Shown here piece by piece: positions 7,984 through 16,074 of a DNA stretch of 44,866 nt (the stretch's first letter is position 1; every line of letters begins with the position of its first letter). Source of the DNA: Erysipelotrichaceae bacterium. Lineage in GTDB: Bacteria; Bacillota_I; Bacilli_A; Erysipelotrichales; Erysipelotrichaceae. The stretch is taken from positions 1 through 44,866 of the forward strand of contig JAEEHC010000032.1 in the NCBI GenBank assembly GCA_016280635.1, given 5' to 3'. Made by a program: the position numbers and the translations under genes. The notes under the pieces are model-generated. The model saw nothing but the letters and a program-made list of their open reading frames with translations. It did not search any database and was not told where the DNA came from.

Positions 7984-8469
7984 CTATGCCGCGGCAGCCG
8001 CAGCGGCCGCATCAGCCTTGTCACAGGCGATGCACATGGCAATCATCAGAGCCAACAGCTCATCGTTTTCGTACTTGACGGTTACGAAATAGCCTTCCTT
8101 GAGAAGCTTCTTGTCCACATTGATCTCGCCGATGTTCTCCCCAGCGCAGATGAAGTCAAAGTGGCTTTCCCAGAAATTGGTGGCGTTGATCTGCCAGTCC
8201 AGCCTGTCCAGCCAATAACGGGACTTGCGGAAGGAAAACTTATGGCGCAGATCATCAATGTAGCCGTCTTCATCGTGAAGCTTATACTGATTATGCAGAC
8301 CCTTGGTGTAGCTTTCAATGTAGCCGATCTCCTTATCATAAACATCATAAATGTGGATCTTGTGGCCCAAGCCAAATTCCGCCATCACCATATAGCGGAC
8401 ACTGTTGAATTCATCGTATATTTCGAAGCGTTCCTTATTGGAAAACTTTCCCTTGATGTATAATTCCAT
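7984..8469 (-). CDS. LURP-one-related / YxjI-like protein
   Basis: 161 residues with the pattern of the tubby-like LURP-one-related (LOR, YxjI) fold: LYIKGKFSNKERFEIYDE, then VRYMVMAEFGLGHKIHIYD, YDKEIGYIES and repeated short beta strands. The biochemical role of this family in bacteria is not established. The C-terminus ends in KADAAAAAAAA, an unusual eight-alanine tail encoded by GC-rich codons. Its ATG lies 3 bases after the nfo stop, so translation is coupled to nfo; the SD (GAGGTAA) sits in the nfo end. Confidence 0.72.
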   Translation of the reverse strand: MELYIKGKFSNKERFEIYDEFNSVRYMVMAEFGLGHKIHIYDVYDKEIGYIESYTKGLHNQYKLHDEDGYIDDLRHKFSFRKSRYWLDRLDWQINATNFWESHFDFICAGENIGEINVDKKLLKEGYFVTVKYENDELLALMIAMCIACDKADAAAAAAAA

Positions 8470-8472
8470 AAC

Positions 8473-9300
8473 TTACCTCAGCATTTCGATTTCCTTTTTG
8501 TAGGGTGACTTCCCGTCGATGAAGGGTGTCTCCAGAATGAAGACGCGTCCTTCCAGAAGAGGATGGTGGACCAGAGTGCGCAGGTTGTCCAGTCCGATGG
8601 TTCCCTGTCCGATGTTGGCATGGCGGTCCTTATGGGTGCCAAGGGGATTCTTGGAATCATTGATGTGGATGACATGCAGCCTGTCCAGACCGATGACGCT
8701 GTCAAACTGCGCCAGCACGCTGTCCGCATCAGAAAGATCATAGCCGGCATCATTGACGTGGCAGCTGTCCAGACAGACCTCCAGTGGCCAGCGGCAACCG
8801 TCGATGATCGATTTGATCTCCTCAAAGCTGCGGCCGATCTCACTGCCCTTGCCGGCCATGGTTTCCAGACAGACGATCAGCTGATCGTCGGTAATGACCT
8901 CATTCAGAGCATCGCTGACAGCCTTCAGAGCGTCTTCTGTCTCCGCCTTAAGCCGGGCTCCCGGATGCAAGACCAGATAACGGGCACCGATGGCCTTGCT
9001 GCGGGAAATCTCCCGGGCCAGGATCTCCATGGAGCCCTGACGGGTATCCGGGTTTTCCAGATTGGCCAGATTGATGATATAGGGAGCGTGGATGATGACC
9101 GCTTCCATGTCATAGCCCTGCGAAAGCCACAGCTGCCTTCCTTCTTCGATCTTCAGCCTGTCCAGCGGGATGCGGACGCTGTTCTGCGGGGCACCCGTAT
9201 AGATCATCATGGCACTGGCCTTATTATCCAGTGATTCCCTGACACTGCCCAGAAAATAATCGGGAGCGCTCAGGGAAATGTGAGAGCCGATCTTCAGCAC
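8473..9300 (-). CDS. nfo: Endonuclease IV (AP endonuclease)
   Basis: A base-excision-repair enzyme that cuts 5' to abasic sites, 275 residues. All three-zinc-site signatures are present: IIHAPY, LHPGA, CLETMAG, CLDSCHVNDAGYD, HINDS, KDRHANIGQG and ILETPF. The start codon is GTG at 9300, not ATG: the encoded (V/M)LKIGSHIS is the canonical N-terminus and GAAGGGCGG lies upstream inside the helicase gene. It is 2 bases from the helicase stop, so it is translationally coupled. An XthA-type AP endonuclease is encoded at 17151, so the window carries both AP-endonuclease families. Confidence 0.95.
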   Translation of the reverse strand: MLKIGSHISLSAPDYFLGSVRESLDNKASAMMIYTGAPQNSVRIPLDRLKIEEGRQLWLSQGYDMEAVIIHAPYIINLANLENPDTRQGSMEILAREISRSKAIGARYLVLHPGARLKAETEDALKAVSDALNEVITDDQLIVCLETMAGKGSEIGRSFEEIKSIIDGCRWPLEVCLDSCHVNDAGYDLSDADSVLAQFDSVIGLDRLHVIHINDSKNPLGTHKDRHANIGQGTIGLDNLRTLVHHPLLEGRVFILETPFIDGKSPYKKEIEMLR

Positions 9301-9302
9301 GG

Positions 9303-10646
9303 CTAGTAGCCGCCCTTCTGTCTCTGAGCCTTCTTGGCTCTTTCCTTCTGCTCTTCACGGATCTTCTGCTTGATGGCCAGCCTTCTTTCCCGCCGTTCGA
9401 TTGACTCAATGGCAGCCTTTCTCTTCTTGCGGTAGCCGGGTTTTACCTGCTTGACCGGACGGTTGCGGATCATCTGAATCTCGCTGCTGGCTTCCTTGCT
9501 GTGACGGCGGGGCCGGAAGTCAAAGTCCCGGGCCTCTACCCATTCGCCCCGGCGATAATCGCGGGAAACAAAGGTGAACTTTTCCTTAAGCGTCCTTAAG
9601 GCCGGAATGTCACCGCTGGTAAAGAGAATATAGCTGGTACCCGTTCGGCCGGAACGGCCGGTACGGCCGCAGCGGTGGGTATAGTAATCAAGATTGGACG
9701 GCAGTCCCAAAGAGATTACATGGCTGACGCTTTCAATGTCCAGACCTCTGGCCATGATGTCGGAACAGACGATGTAGCTGGCCGCATCAGTACCGATAGC
9801 CTTCAGTGCCTGCTTTCTTTCCCGGTCCTTAAGATCACCATGGATCTCCACGACGTCATAGCCGTTATCCTTAAGCAGCCGGGAGGTATCGATGACTTCC
9901 TTCTTGGTCTTGGCAAAGATCATGCAGACATAGGGATTGATACCCGGCAGGATCTTCAGCAGTTTTTCCTGATAGCTGGAATAGCGGCAGTTGACCAGCA
10001 CATGCTCGATCTGGGGATTAAGCGGTGAGGCTTCCTTAGCTTCGATGATGACCGGACGGTACATGTAGCGCCGCAGGAAGGCCTGCAGCTGATCAGGAAC
10101 AGTCGCGGAAAAAACAGCGATCTGCAGCCGGCGGTTCAGCTTGCCCAGGATCATGTCGACTTCATCGATGAACCCCATCTCCAAAGTCATGTCCGCCTCG
10201 TCAATGACGACCGTATAGGCGTTGTCCAAACGCAGGACGTTCTCATCAACAAACAGGTCCTTCAGCCTTCCCACCGTTCCGATGACGATGTGGGGTTGTA
10301 CGGAAAGCGATTCAATCATCCTCTCCTTGTCCTTACCGGAGGCAATCAGCTTTATCCGGATGTCCGGATTGAACATGTTGATCTCACTGGTCATCTTATA
10401 AAGCTGAATGGCGAGTTCCCTGGTCGGGGCAATGATCACCGACTGAATGGTGTTGGAGGTAACATCGACTTTCTGCAACAGCGGCAGAATGAAAGCGTGG
10501 GACTTACCGGTCCCGGTTGCGCTGATGCCGACAATGTCCCGGCCTTTCAGGATCAGGGGAATGGCCTGCTGCTGAATCGGGGTCAGCTGGTCAAAGCGAC
10601 GGTATTCCATCAGCTTCTGGATGTCTTCGCGGAATTCAATGTTCAT
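9303..10646 (-). CDS. cshB: DEAD-box RNA helicase, CshB-like
   Basis: An ATP-dependent RNA helicase of 447 residues. Motifs in order are: Q motif (LTPIQQQAIP, 21-30), motif I ATGTGKS (43-49), PTRELA, DEAD (VIDEADM), SAT (VFSATVP), MARGLD and HRCGRTGRSG. The C-terminal 90 residues are a basic tail (RKKRKAAIE, REEQKERAKK) likely to bind RNA. CshB-type helicases act in ribosome assembly, mRNA decay and cold adaptation in Bacillota. AGGAGG precedes the ATG. The promoter (10669-10697) is superimposed on that of divergent ispH. It heads an operon with nfo, the YxjI-like gene and the PHP gene. Confidence 0.92.
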   Translation of the reverse strand: MNIEFREDIQKLMEYRRFDQLTPIQQQAIPLILKGRDIVGISATGTGKSHAFILPLLQKVDVTSNTIQSVIIAPTRELAIQLYKMTSEINMFNPDIRIKLIASGKDKERMIESLSVQPHIVIGTVGRLKDLFVDENVLRLDNAYTVVIDEADMTLEMGFIDEVDMILGKLNRRLQIAVFSATVPDQLQAFLRRYMYRPVIIEAKEASPLNPQIEHVLVNCRYSSYQEKLLKILPGINPYVCMIFAKTKKEVIDTSRLLKDNGYDVVEIHGDLKDRERKQALKAIGTDAASYIVCSDIMARGLDIESVSHVISLGLPSNLDYYTHRCGRTGRSGRTGTSYILFTSGDIPALRTLKEKFTFVSRDYRRGEWVEARDFDFRPRRHSKEASSEIQMIRNRPVKQVKPGYRKKRKAAIESIERRERRLAIKQKIREEQKERAKKAQRQKGGY

Positions 10647-10668
10647 ACTTGTTACCTCCTGCCTACAT

Positions 10669-10697
10669 ATTTTATCATACTTTGTTTTTTATGCTAA
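10669..10697 (-). promoter_or_regulatory. Promoter of the cshB-nfo operon
   Basis: Minus strand TTAGCA (10692-10697), a 17-bp spacer and TAAAAT (10669-10674). It overlaps the ispH promoter over 26 bases. Confidence 0.6.
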
Positions 10698-10700
10698 ACT
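10672..10700 (+). promoter_or_regulatory. Promoter of ispH, leaderless configuration
   Basis: TTATCA (10672-10677), a 17-bp spacer and extended -10 TGC-TAAACT (hexamer 10695-10700). Only 6 bases separate the -10 from the ATG, placing the start site at or next to the A of the start codon. No Shine-Dalgarno sequence is present. Confidence 0.6.
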
Positions 10701-10706
10701 ATTAGT

Positions 10707-11618
10707 ATGCAAGTCGACAGAGTAATCCCCTCCGGCTACTGCAAGGGCGTCATCAACGCCATCAACCTTGCCCGCAAGGCCAGGCAGCAGCACCCGGACA
10801 GCAAAATCTACATCATGGGCATGCTGGTGCACAACCACTATGTGGTTGAGGCCTTTGCCCAGCTTGGCATCATCACCCTCTACGATCCCCACCGCAGCAA
10901 GATCCAGCTGCTGGATGGCATTGATGAGGGAGTTGTCATCTTTACGGCTCACGGTATCGATCCCAAAATAAGCCAATACGCCTTGAACAAGGGACTTACC
11001 GTCATCGACGCTACCTGCTCTGATGTAACCAAAAATGCCCTGCTCTGCCGGCAGTATCTGGATAAAGGCTATGATATACTTTACATAGGCAAGGCCAACC
11101 ATCCCGAATCCGAAGCGGTCTTAGCCTTAAGCGAGCGGATCCATCTGATCAGCTCACTGCCGGATATTGACAAACTGCCGCTTTCCGGCCGGCCAATACT
11201 GGTAACCAATCAGACAACGATGTCGCTATTGGATACCGCCCAGCTGATCGAAGCCATCAGAGAACGCTTCCCCGGCTGCGAAGTCGTCGAGGAGATCTGT
11301 CCGGCCACCAGAAAGCGCCAGCAGGCCATCCTTGATCTGGAGGGTTATGATACTCTGATCGTGGTCGGCGATCCCCGCAGCAACAACACGGCCCAGCTGG
11401 CCTCCATTGCCAGGGGACGCATTGAACACATCTACAAGGTTGAAAAGGCCGCCGATCTGCTTGACTGCGACCTGTCAGCCAGCCATAAGGTGGCGGTAAC
11501 GGCCGGGGCATCCACCCCGTCCTATCTGACCGACCAGGTCATCAATTATCTCAGAACCGGCGATCCCGATTATCTGCGGATCGACATCAGCAAAGTCATA
11601 CAGCTACAGGAGGTGTAA
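10707..11618 (+). CDS. ispH: 4-hydroxy-3-methylbut-2-enyl diphosphate reductase
   Basis: The last enzyme of the MEP isoprenoid pathway; it reduces HMBPP to IPP and DMAPP with an iron-sulfur cluster. It has 303 residues. The cluster ligands are C12 (SGYCKG), C104 (DATCSDV) and C198 (EEICPATRKRQ). Substrate-binding H42, H82 (AHG), H132 and E134 (NHPESEA), NQTT at 168 and SNN at 225 are all present. The start MQVDRVIPSGYCKG matches the family N-terminus. There is no ribosome binding site and the promoter abuts the ATG, so the mRNA is probably leaderless. The next gene starts 2 bases after the stop. Confidence 0.96.
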   Translation: MQVDRVIPSGYCKGVINAINLARKARQQHPDSKIYIMGMLVHNHYVVEAFAQLGIITLYDPHRSKIQLLDGIDEGVVIFTAHGIDPKISQYALNKGLTVIDATCSDVTKNALLCRQYLDKGYDILYIGKANHPESEAVLALSERIHLISSLPDIDKLPLSGRPILVTNQTTMSLLDTAQLIEAIRERFPGCEVVEEICPATRKRQQAILDLEGYDTLIVVGDPRSNNTAQLASIARGRIEHIYKVEKAADLLDCDLSASHKVAVTAGASTPSYLTDQVINYLRTGDPDYLRIDISKVIQLQEV

Positions 11619-11620
11619 GC

Positions 11621-12109
11621 ATGCAGACCATTATCTTCATTAACTATCACGACTACAACGAACAGCTGGCCGCCAATCAACTTTATCGGCTGCTGCCTTA
11701 CAGCGTCTACATGGACGCCAACTGGCTGTGCTATACTGAGCCGATGAAGTATTCCGACATGACGGTCAACATCATCATGGATAACCTCACCAACGCCGTC
11801 AACAACTTTCTGATTGCCAAGAATTACGAGTACATCGTCATTAACTTTCCCTTTGCCGGCACCAAGTTCATTCATCAGCTCAACAGCCACCTGCATGGTT
11901 CCGATTACACACTGCTGTCCTTTACCCTGAACAACACCTCCGCTCTGGAAGGCATTGAGCAGTTTGAACTGCTGAAGTCGGAATATGAGGTCCACTATGA
12001 ACCGATGAGCGATAACCGGCTGCTGCGCTGCTCCCAGATCGATACTACCAACATGACGGCCTTCCGGATTGCCAAGACCATTCACGACATTGTCGTCGAA
12101 GGTAAGTAA
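11621..12109 (+). CDS. Kinase-fold-like protein lacking a P-loop, coupled to ispH
   Basis: 162 residues. The N-terminal strand and helix TIIFINYHDYNEQLAANQLYRLLPYSVYMDANWL sits where small P-loop kinases (chloramphenicol-phosphotransferase or shikimate-kinase-like) have hhhINGxxGxGKT, but the glycines, lysine and Thr are absent (YHDYNEQL instead). A second strand, YEYIVINFPFAG, and LLSFTLNNTSALEGIEQ also recall that fold. It could therefore be a pseudokinase or binding protein; the fold assignment is my inference and the function is unknown. Its SD (AGGAGG) lies in the last codons of ispH, 2 bases before the ATG's intergenic gap, so it is co-transcribed and translationally coupled with ispH. 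Confidence 0.6.
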   Translation: MQTIIFINYHDYNEQLAANQLYRLLPYSVYMDANWLCYTEPMKYSDMTVNIIMDNLTNAVNNFLIAKNYEYIVINFPFAGTKFIHQLNSHLHGSDYTLLSFTLNNTSALEGIEQFELLKSEYEVHYEPMSDNRLLRCSQIDTTNMTAFRIAKTIHDIVVEGK

Positions 12110-12141
12110 GCCGTCTGCAGATACCGGATTTCATGGCAAGT

Positions 12142-12166
12142 AAAAAAGGGAAGTTTCCCTTTTTTT
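12142..12166. terminator. Bidirectional terminator
   Basis: AAAAAAGGGA (12142-12151), loop AGTT, TCCCTTTTTT (12156-12165). T runs on both strands serve the convergent ispH and dCMP-deaminase operons. Confidence 0.85.
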
Positions 12167-12179
12167 GTTGCTTTGGTTT

Positions 12180-12665
12180 TCAGTCCTTACGGCCTTCTTT
12201 TACCTGCAGGTCAACGTCAACATGGAAATCAGTCTGCCACAGTTCCACTCCGGCGTCCATCAGCATCCTCTTGGAAGCTTTGGTCACATCGGTATCGGCA
12301 TATTTGTCCGACTCGTAGATGACCTTGCGGATGCCGGACTGAATGATCGCCTTGGCGCATTCGTTGCAGGGGAACAGTGATACATAGATCGTACACCCCG
12401 ATACCTCCCGGGGAGAATTGAGAATGGCGTTGAGCTCAGCGTGAACAACATAGGCGTACTTGGTATTCAGGAAGTCGCCTTCCCTTTCCCAGGGGAACTG
12501 CTCGTCATCGCAGCCTCTGGGCATGCCGTTATAGCCGATGGAAACAATCCGGTGCATGTTATCGACGATGACGGCACCGACATTGGTGTTGGGGTCCTTG
12601 GAACGCAAGGCGCTCAGATGGGCCAGAGCCATGAAGTAGGTATCCCAGTTAATGACTTTTCTCAT
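12180..12665 (-). CDS. dCMP deaminase (ComEB-like)
   Basis: A zinc deaminase converting dCMP to dUMP for thymidylate synthesis, 161 residues. The zinc and proton-shuttle motif is HAE at 75-77 and the second zinc motif is PCNEC (C100, C103). NTNVGAVIVD and GYNGMPRGCDD are characteristic of dCMP rather than cytidine deaminases. It is the last gene of the lspA operon, starting 2 bases after the rhomboid stop. In Bacillus the same family is called ComEB, but no competence genes are nearby. Confidence 0.92.
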   Translation of the reverse strand: MRKVINWDTYFMALAHLSALRSKDPNTNVGAVIVDNMHRIVSIGYNGMPRGCDDEQFPWEREGDFLNTKYAYVVHAELNAILNSPREVSGCTIYVSLFPCNECAKAIIQSGIRKVIYESDKYADTDVTKASKRMLMDAGVELWQTDFHVDVDLQVKEGRKD

Positions 12666-12667
12666 GA

Positions 12668-13933
12668 TTAACTCCTCTCTCGGTAATAATTATAGGTTTC
12701 CCTGACGATTTTATCCGCCAGTGATTTCCAGCCGATGTTTTCATAGACCCTGGCTACCTCGACATCCGTCTGATAGTAGAAGGTATCAAGGGAATCGTAT
12801 TTGGTTGCCAGATAGCCGATGGAACCGGCCAGTAGCAACGAGCAGACCGCCACATTGATCTTCAGGCTGCGGGCCAGCTGCTCATCACATAATACGGCCA
12901 GGAAGCCGCCGGTCACAAAACCGGCCAGATGGCTGATGTAGCTGACATTGGGCATCAGCGAGATCAGCAGGTTAATGTAGAGGGTATTCAGATAATTGCG
13001 CCGGAAGACCCGGTTCTTAAAATAACCGGAACGGATGTAATGGACAGTCATGGCCCCCAGATAGCCGTACAGACCTCCGGAAATGCCAACGCAGACCTTA
13101 TTTGGTCCGGCCACAAATTCCAGCAGATTGCCGACCACGATCGACATCAGCAGTATCATCATTGATTTCCGGAAGCCGAACTGCTTCTCGACTGATCCGG
13201 CCAAAGAAAACAGGGATATCATGTTGCATAAAAGATGCAGTACAGAAACATGAATGAAGCCACTGGTCAGTAAGCGCCAGTATTGATGCAGGATGGTCAC
13301 AAAAGCCTTATAATAGGCACCCAGCGCGATGGCGGTATTGACCGTCGCGGTCTGATGCGCCGCGGCCATCAGGTTTACGGCCGCCCATAAAATCACGCAG
13401 ATCACCGCCGGAATGATGAAGCTCCGGCATAGTGATCCCCGGGCAGCGAAAGGGAAGGAATTGGTGCTGCGCCGCTTTTTCATCGCCTGCAGGACGATCT
13501 CCCTTTCCAGTTTCACCAGTTCCTGCTGAGGATCCTGGACATCGTGAATTACAGTAGCCATCTCAGGGAAGATCTCCCGGATGTCATCTTCCAGTGCGCA
13601 GCCGGGATGCAGGTGAATGTAGCGGATGCCGTGGCTCTGGCGGTCCACAGAATCTTCATTCAGCGAGATATCCAGCATCCGGCAGTTTTTCACTTCATAA
13701 AGAAGCTCGCAGATGCGGTTATAGGTCTGAACGGTATAATCGCTGTTATGGATCCGCTGGCTCTCCTTTTCATCGGTCAGATGGATGATCTGATACTTCT
13801 CGGAAGCGTTGATAAGCCAGAAGTCCTCGGGCTTGTTTGGACCCTGATAGGCCACGGAAACGCGCAGATAACCCTTGGAAAAGACCAGGTACTGGAGAAG
13901 CTGAAGGCACCAGACATTCTTTCTTGCTTCCAT
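12668..13933 (-). CDS. Rhomboid-family intramembrane serine protease
   Basis: 421 residues. A cytoplasmic N-terminal domain of about 165 residues is followed by a rhomboid core. The catalytic serine is S285 in VGISGGLYGYLG (GxSG) and the histidine is H335 in SYISHLAGFVTGG. HVSVLHLLCNMISL contains the conserved HxxxN (N237), and YWRLLTSGFIH matches the L1 loop WR. A short C-terminal soluble tail of about 50 residues follows the last helix. It is predicted to cleave transmembrane segments of other proteins. The start directly abuts the rluD-like stop codon, so it is a tightly packed operon member. The substrate is unknown. Confidence 0.93.
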   Translation of the reverse strand: MEARKNVWCLQLLQYLVFSKGYLRVSVAYQGPNKPEDFWLINASEKYQIIHLTDEKESQRIHNSDYTVQTYNRICELLYEVKNCRMLDISLNEDSVDRQSHGIRYIHLHPGCALEDDIREIFPEMATVIHDVQDPQQELVKLEREIVLQAMKKRRSTNSFPFAARGSLCRSFIIPAVICVILWAAVNLMAAAHQTATVNTAIALGAYYKAFVTILHQYWRLLTSGFIHVSVLHLLCNMISLFSLAGSVEKQFGFRKSMMILLMSIVVGNLLEFVAGPNKVCVGISGGLYGYLGAMTVHYIRSGYFKNRVFRRNYLNTLYINLLISLMPNVSYISHLAGFVTGGFLAVLCDEQLARSLKINVAVCSLLLAGSIGYLATKYDSLDTFYYQTDVEVARVYENIGWKSLADKIVRETYNYYRERS

Positions 13934-14845
13934 CTACTTCTCCTCTTCTCTCAGCCTGTCCAGCCAGTCGGCAAAATCCTGCGGCAGAGGGGCGTTGACG
14001 GTGATCCTTTCACCGCTGCGGGGATGCAGGAAGGTCAGCTCAAAGGCGTGCAGCAACTGGCCGTTGCCGCGGCTGTGCTTAGGGGCGTATTTGGGGTCGT
14101 TGACGATCGGATAGCCGATATACTGCATGTGGACTCTGATCTGATGGGTACGGCCGGTCTTGAGGTGGCATTCGATCAGGGTGTTCTTTCTGAAGCGTTC
14201 GCGGACAAAGAACTGAGTGATGGCGTCCTTGCCGTTCTTGTCAGTCACCGCCATCGACTGGCGGTCCTGAGGATTACGGCCGATAGGGGCATTGATGGTA
14301 CCGCTGTCGTGGGGAATGACCCCGCTGACCAGGGCATAGTACTTGCGGCTCATTGTCTTGTCAGCCAGCTGATCAGCCAGTTTCTGATGAGCCAGGTCAT
14401 TTTTGGCCATGATGATCAGTCCGGTCGTATCCTTGTCAATGCGGTGGACCACGCCCGGTCTCATGACACCGTTAATGCCGCTGAGGTCATGGCAGTGATA
14501 AAGTACGCCTTCCACCAGCGTATGCTCTCTGGTTGAGGCGCTGGGGTGAACGATCAGACCCCGCGGTTTGTTGATGACGATGACATCGTCATCCTCGTAA
14601 CGGATGTCCAAATCCATCGGATAGGGCTGAACGCTGTATTCAACGGCTTCCGGAACTTCAACGGTTATCTCATCATCCTTATGAAGCTTGTAATTGGAAC
14701 GCACTACCTCGTCATTGACTTCTACCAGCCCGTCAGCGATCAGCTGCTGCAGGCGGGTACGGGAAAAGTCGACCTTGCTGATGAGGGCCTTGTCGATCCT
14801 TAAGCCGGCCATGGTTTCATCGGCCACGAAATTAAGTACGCTCAT
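13934..14845 (-). CDS. RluD-family pseudouridine synthase
   Basis: 303 residues. An N-terminal S4 RNA-binding domain (TRLQQLIADGLVEVND near 30-45) is followed by the RluA/RluD catalytic domain with HRIDKDTTGL and catalytic D137. CHLKTGRTHQIRVHM is the second family motif. It converts specific uridines in 23S rRNA to pseudouridine; the exact target (RluD helix 69 or YlyB-like) cannot be told by eye. The start overlaps the lspA stop by 4 bases (ATGA), the classic lspA-rluD arrangement of Bacillota. Confidence 0.94.
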   Translation of the reverse strand: MSVLNFVADETMAGLRIDKALISKVDFSRTRLQQLIADGLVEVNDEVVRSNYKLHKDDEITVEVPEAVEYSVQPYPMDLDIRYEDDDVIVINKPRGLIVHPSASTREHTLVEGVLYHCHDLSGINGVMRPGVVHRIDKDTTGLIIMAKNDLAHQKLADQLADKTMSRKYYALVSGVIPHDSGTINAPIGRNPQDRQSMAVTDKNGKDAITQFFVRERFRKNTLIECHLKTGRTHQIRVHMQYIGYPIVNDPKYAPKHSRGNGQLLHAFELTFLHPRSGERITVNAPLPQDFADWLDRLREEEK

Positions 14846-15300
14846 TGCTGCTCTTTCCTTTCCAGTAAGACGGTCAATACGACGATGATGCTGCCAACGG
14901 TAATGCAGCAGTCGGCAAAATTGAAGACCGGGAAATCATACCCGAAAATGTAGAAATCCAGAAAATCAATGACTTCGCCAAGCCGGAGGCGGTCAATCAC
15001 ATTGCCGAAGGCTCCGGAAGCAATCAGGATCAGTCCGGTCTTTTCCCACAATGACACCTTGTTCTTATGCAGATAGACCGCGATGACGGCTACGGCAGCC
15101 AGAGCAGCGATGATGAAGAAGTACTTCTGCCCCTCCAGCATCGACCATGCGGCCCCGGTATTGCGGGTGTAGGTGATATGGAAAAAACCGTCGATGACCT
15201 TGATGGACTGATGCAGGGTCATCACTGAATCAATGTATATCTTGGTAAGCTGGTCGATCACGACCAGCAGGATAATGCTCAGATAGTTTCTTGCTTTCAT
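14842..15300 (-). CDS. lspA: Lipoprotein signal peptidase (signal peptidase II)
   Basis: A membrane aspartyl protease that removes signal peptides from prolipoproteins after lipidation, 152 residues with four membrane helices. The catalytic aspartates are D112 (GNVIDRLRLGEVIDFL) and D130 (FNFADCCITVG); the N-terminal DQLTK motif (16-20) is present. OppA in this window is one expected substrate. It is first in the operon lspA, rluD-like, rhomboid, dCMP deaminase. A GGTGA site precedes the ATG, and the extended -10 lies only about 15 bases upstream, giving a very short leader. Confidence 0.95.
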   Translation of the reverse strand: MKARNYLSIILLVVIDQLTKIYIDSVMTLHQSIKVIDGFFHITYTRNTGAAWSMLEGQKYFFIIAALAAVAVIAVYLHKNKVSLWEKTGLILIASGAFGNVIDRLRLGEVIDFLDFYIFGYDFPVFNFADCCITVGSIIVVLTVLLERKEQQ

Positions 15301-15315
15301 GTTTTCACCTTATTC

Positions 15316-15324
15316 ATTATACCA
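15316..15324 (-). promoter_or_regulatory. Extended -10 promoter of the lspA operon
   Basis: TGGTATAAT on the minus strand: a perfect TATAAT with TGn extension. The expected start leaves a leader of about 10 bases containing only the SD. Confidence 0.6.
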
Positions 15325-15331
15325 AATCTCC

Positions 15332-15360
15332 TTGTCTGGCAAAACAAAAAGTCTTACCAT
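15332..15360 (+). promoter_or_regulatory. Promoter of the DUF5662-like gene
   Basis: TTGTCT (15332-15337), a 17-bp spacer and TACCAT (15355-15360). It is divergent from and adjacent to the lspA promoter. Confidence 0.45.
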
Positions 15361-15377
15361 AGAAACAGGTGATAAAC

Positions 15378-15905
15378 ATGCTAAGAAACTTTTTCCTGCA
15401 TCTTCATACCATAAACAAGCACCGCTTTCTGGTCATGCGCAACTGTTTCATGATGGGTCTTTACTGGCAGGGACTGGTCCACGACCTCTCCAAGTACTCT
15501 CTTGTGGAATTCTGGCCCGGGGTCCGCTACTATCAGGGTTTCCGCTCGCCGATCGACCAGGAGCGCAAGGAAAAGGGCTACTCCCAGGCCTGGCTGCATC
15601 ATAAGGGCCATAACCGCCACCATTGGCAGTACTGGATGGATCAGGATAAGGAAGGCAACATCTACTTCATCGATCCGCCCATCCGCTATGTCAAGGAAAT
15701 GGTAGCTGACCGCATCGCGGCCTGCATGGTTTACCAGAAGGAAAAATATCATCCAGCCAGTGCCCTGGAATTCCTGCATGCCGGCAGAGAAACACCGCAC
15801 ATTCCCGAAAAGACCAGAGCCAAACTGGAGGAATACCTTAACATCGTAGCCCAGAACGATCTGAGGAAAGCTCTTCACATTATCCGGAATATGGATGACA
15901 ACTAG
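15378..15905 (+). CDS. DUF5662-like histidine-rich protein
   Basis: 175 residues, resembling the DUF5662 family of unknown function. Histidines and acids are clustered: LHTINKHRFLV, LVHDLSKYS, and WLHHKGHNRHHWQYW, a pattern reminiscent of HD-type metal-binding helical domains, followed by MVADRIAACMVY. Metal binding is inferred only. ATG at 15378 is preferred because AGGTGA lies 5 bases upstream; the GTG at 15369 overlaps that site. It is monocistronic, ending before the 15991 terminator. Confidence 0.72.
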   Translation: MLRNFFLHLHTINKHRFLVMRNCFMMGLYWQGLVHDLSKYSLVEFWPGVRYYQGFRSPIDQERKEKGYSQAWLHHKGHNRHHWQYWMDQDKEGNIYFIDPPIRYVKEMVADRIAACMVYQKEKYHPASALEFLHAGRETPHIPEKTRAKLEEYLNIVAQNDLRKALHIIRNMDDN

Positions 15906-15990
15906 ATAATTCAAGTCTCCCCCTAAGGGGACTCATAATAAAGTCAGAACCATACGATATGAGTGTCTGAATGATATGATTGACCAAAAT

Positions 15991-16033
15991 AAAACCCCGG
16001 GGTATTGTGTTCAGCAATATCCCGGGGTTTTTT
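15991..16033. terminator. Strong bidirectional terminator
   Basis: A 17-bp stem with one G-T pair: AAAACCCCGGGGTATTG (15991-16007) and CAATATCCCGGGGTTTT (16015-16031), loop TGTTCAG, then a T run. It serves both the DUF5662-like gene and the convergent 16075 gene. Confidence 0.92.
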
Positions 16034-16074
16034 GATGATTAATTCTGTTTTCTTTGTTTTTTTACGAATATCGC

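Noticed and set aside
7984-8010. The eight-alanine tail of the YxjI-like protein as a frameshift
   Set aside because: The frame is clean and stops normally; the tail is odd but may be real.
7411-8463. A 350-residue frame opposite the PHP and YxjI genes
   Set aside because: The opposite strand carries recognised motifs of two coupled genes; this frame has only low-complexity Ile/Leu/Asp-rich sequence.
13544-14536. A 330-residue frame opposite rhomboid and rluD-like genes
   Set aside because: The same shadow effect; both real genes have complete catalytic motifs.
15914-15933. AGTC-CCCC hairpin as a terminator
   Set aside because: No U run follows; the strong terminator at 15991 does the job.
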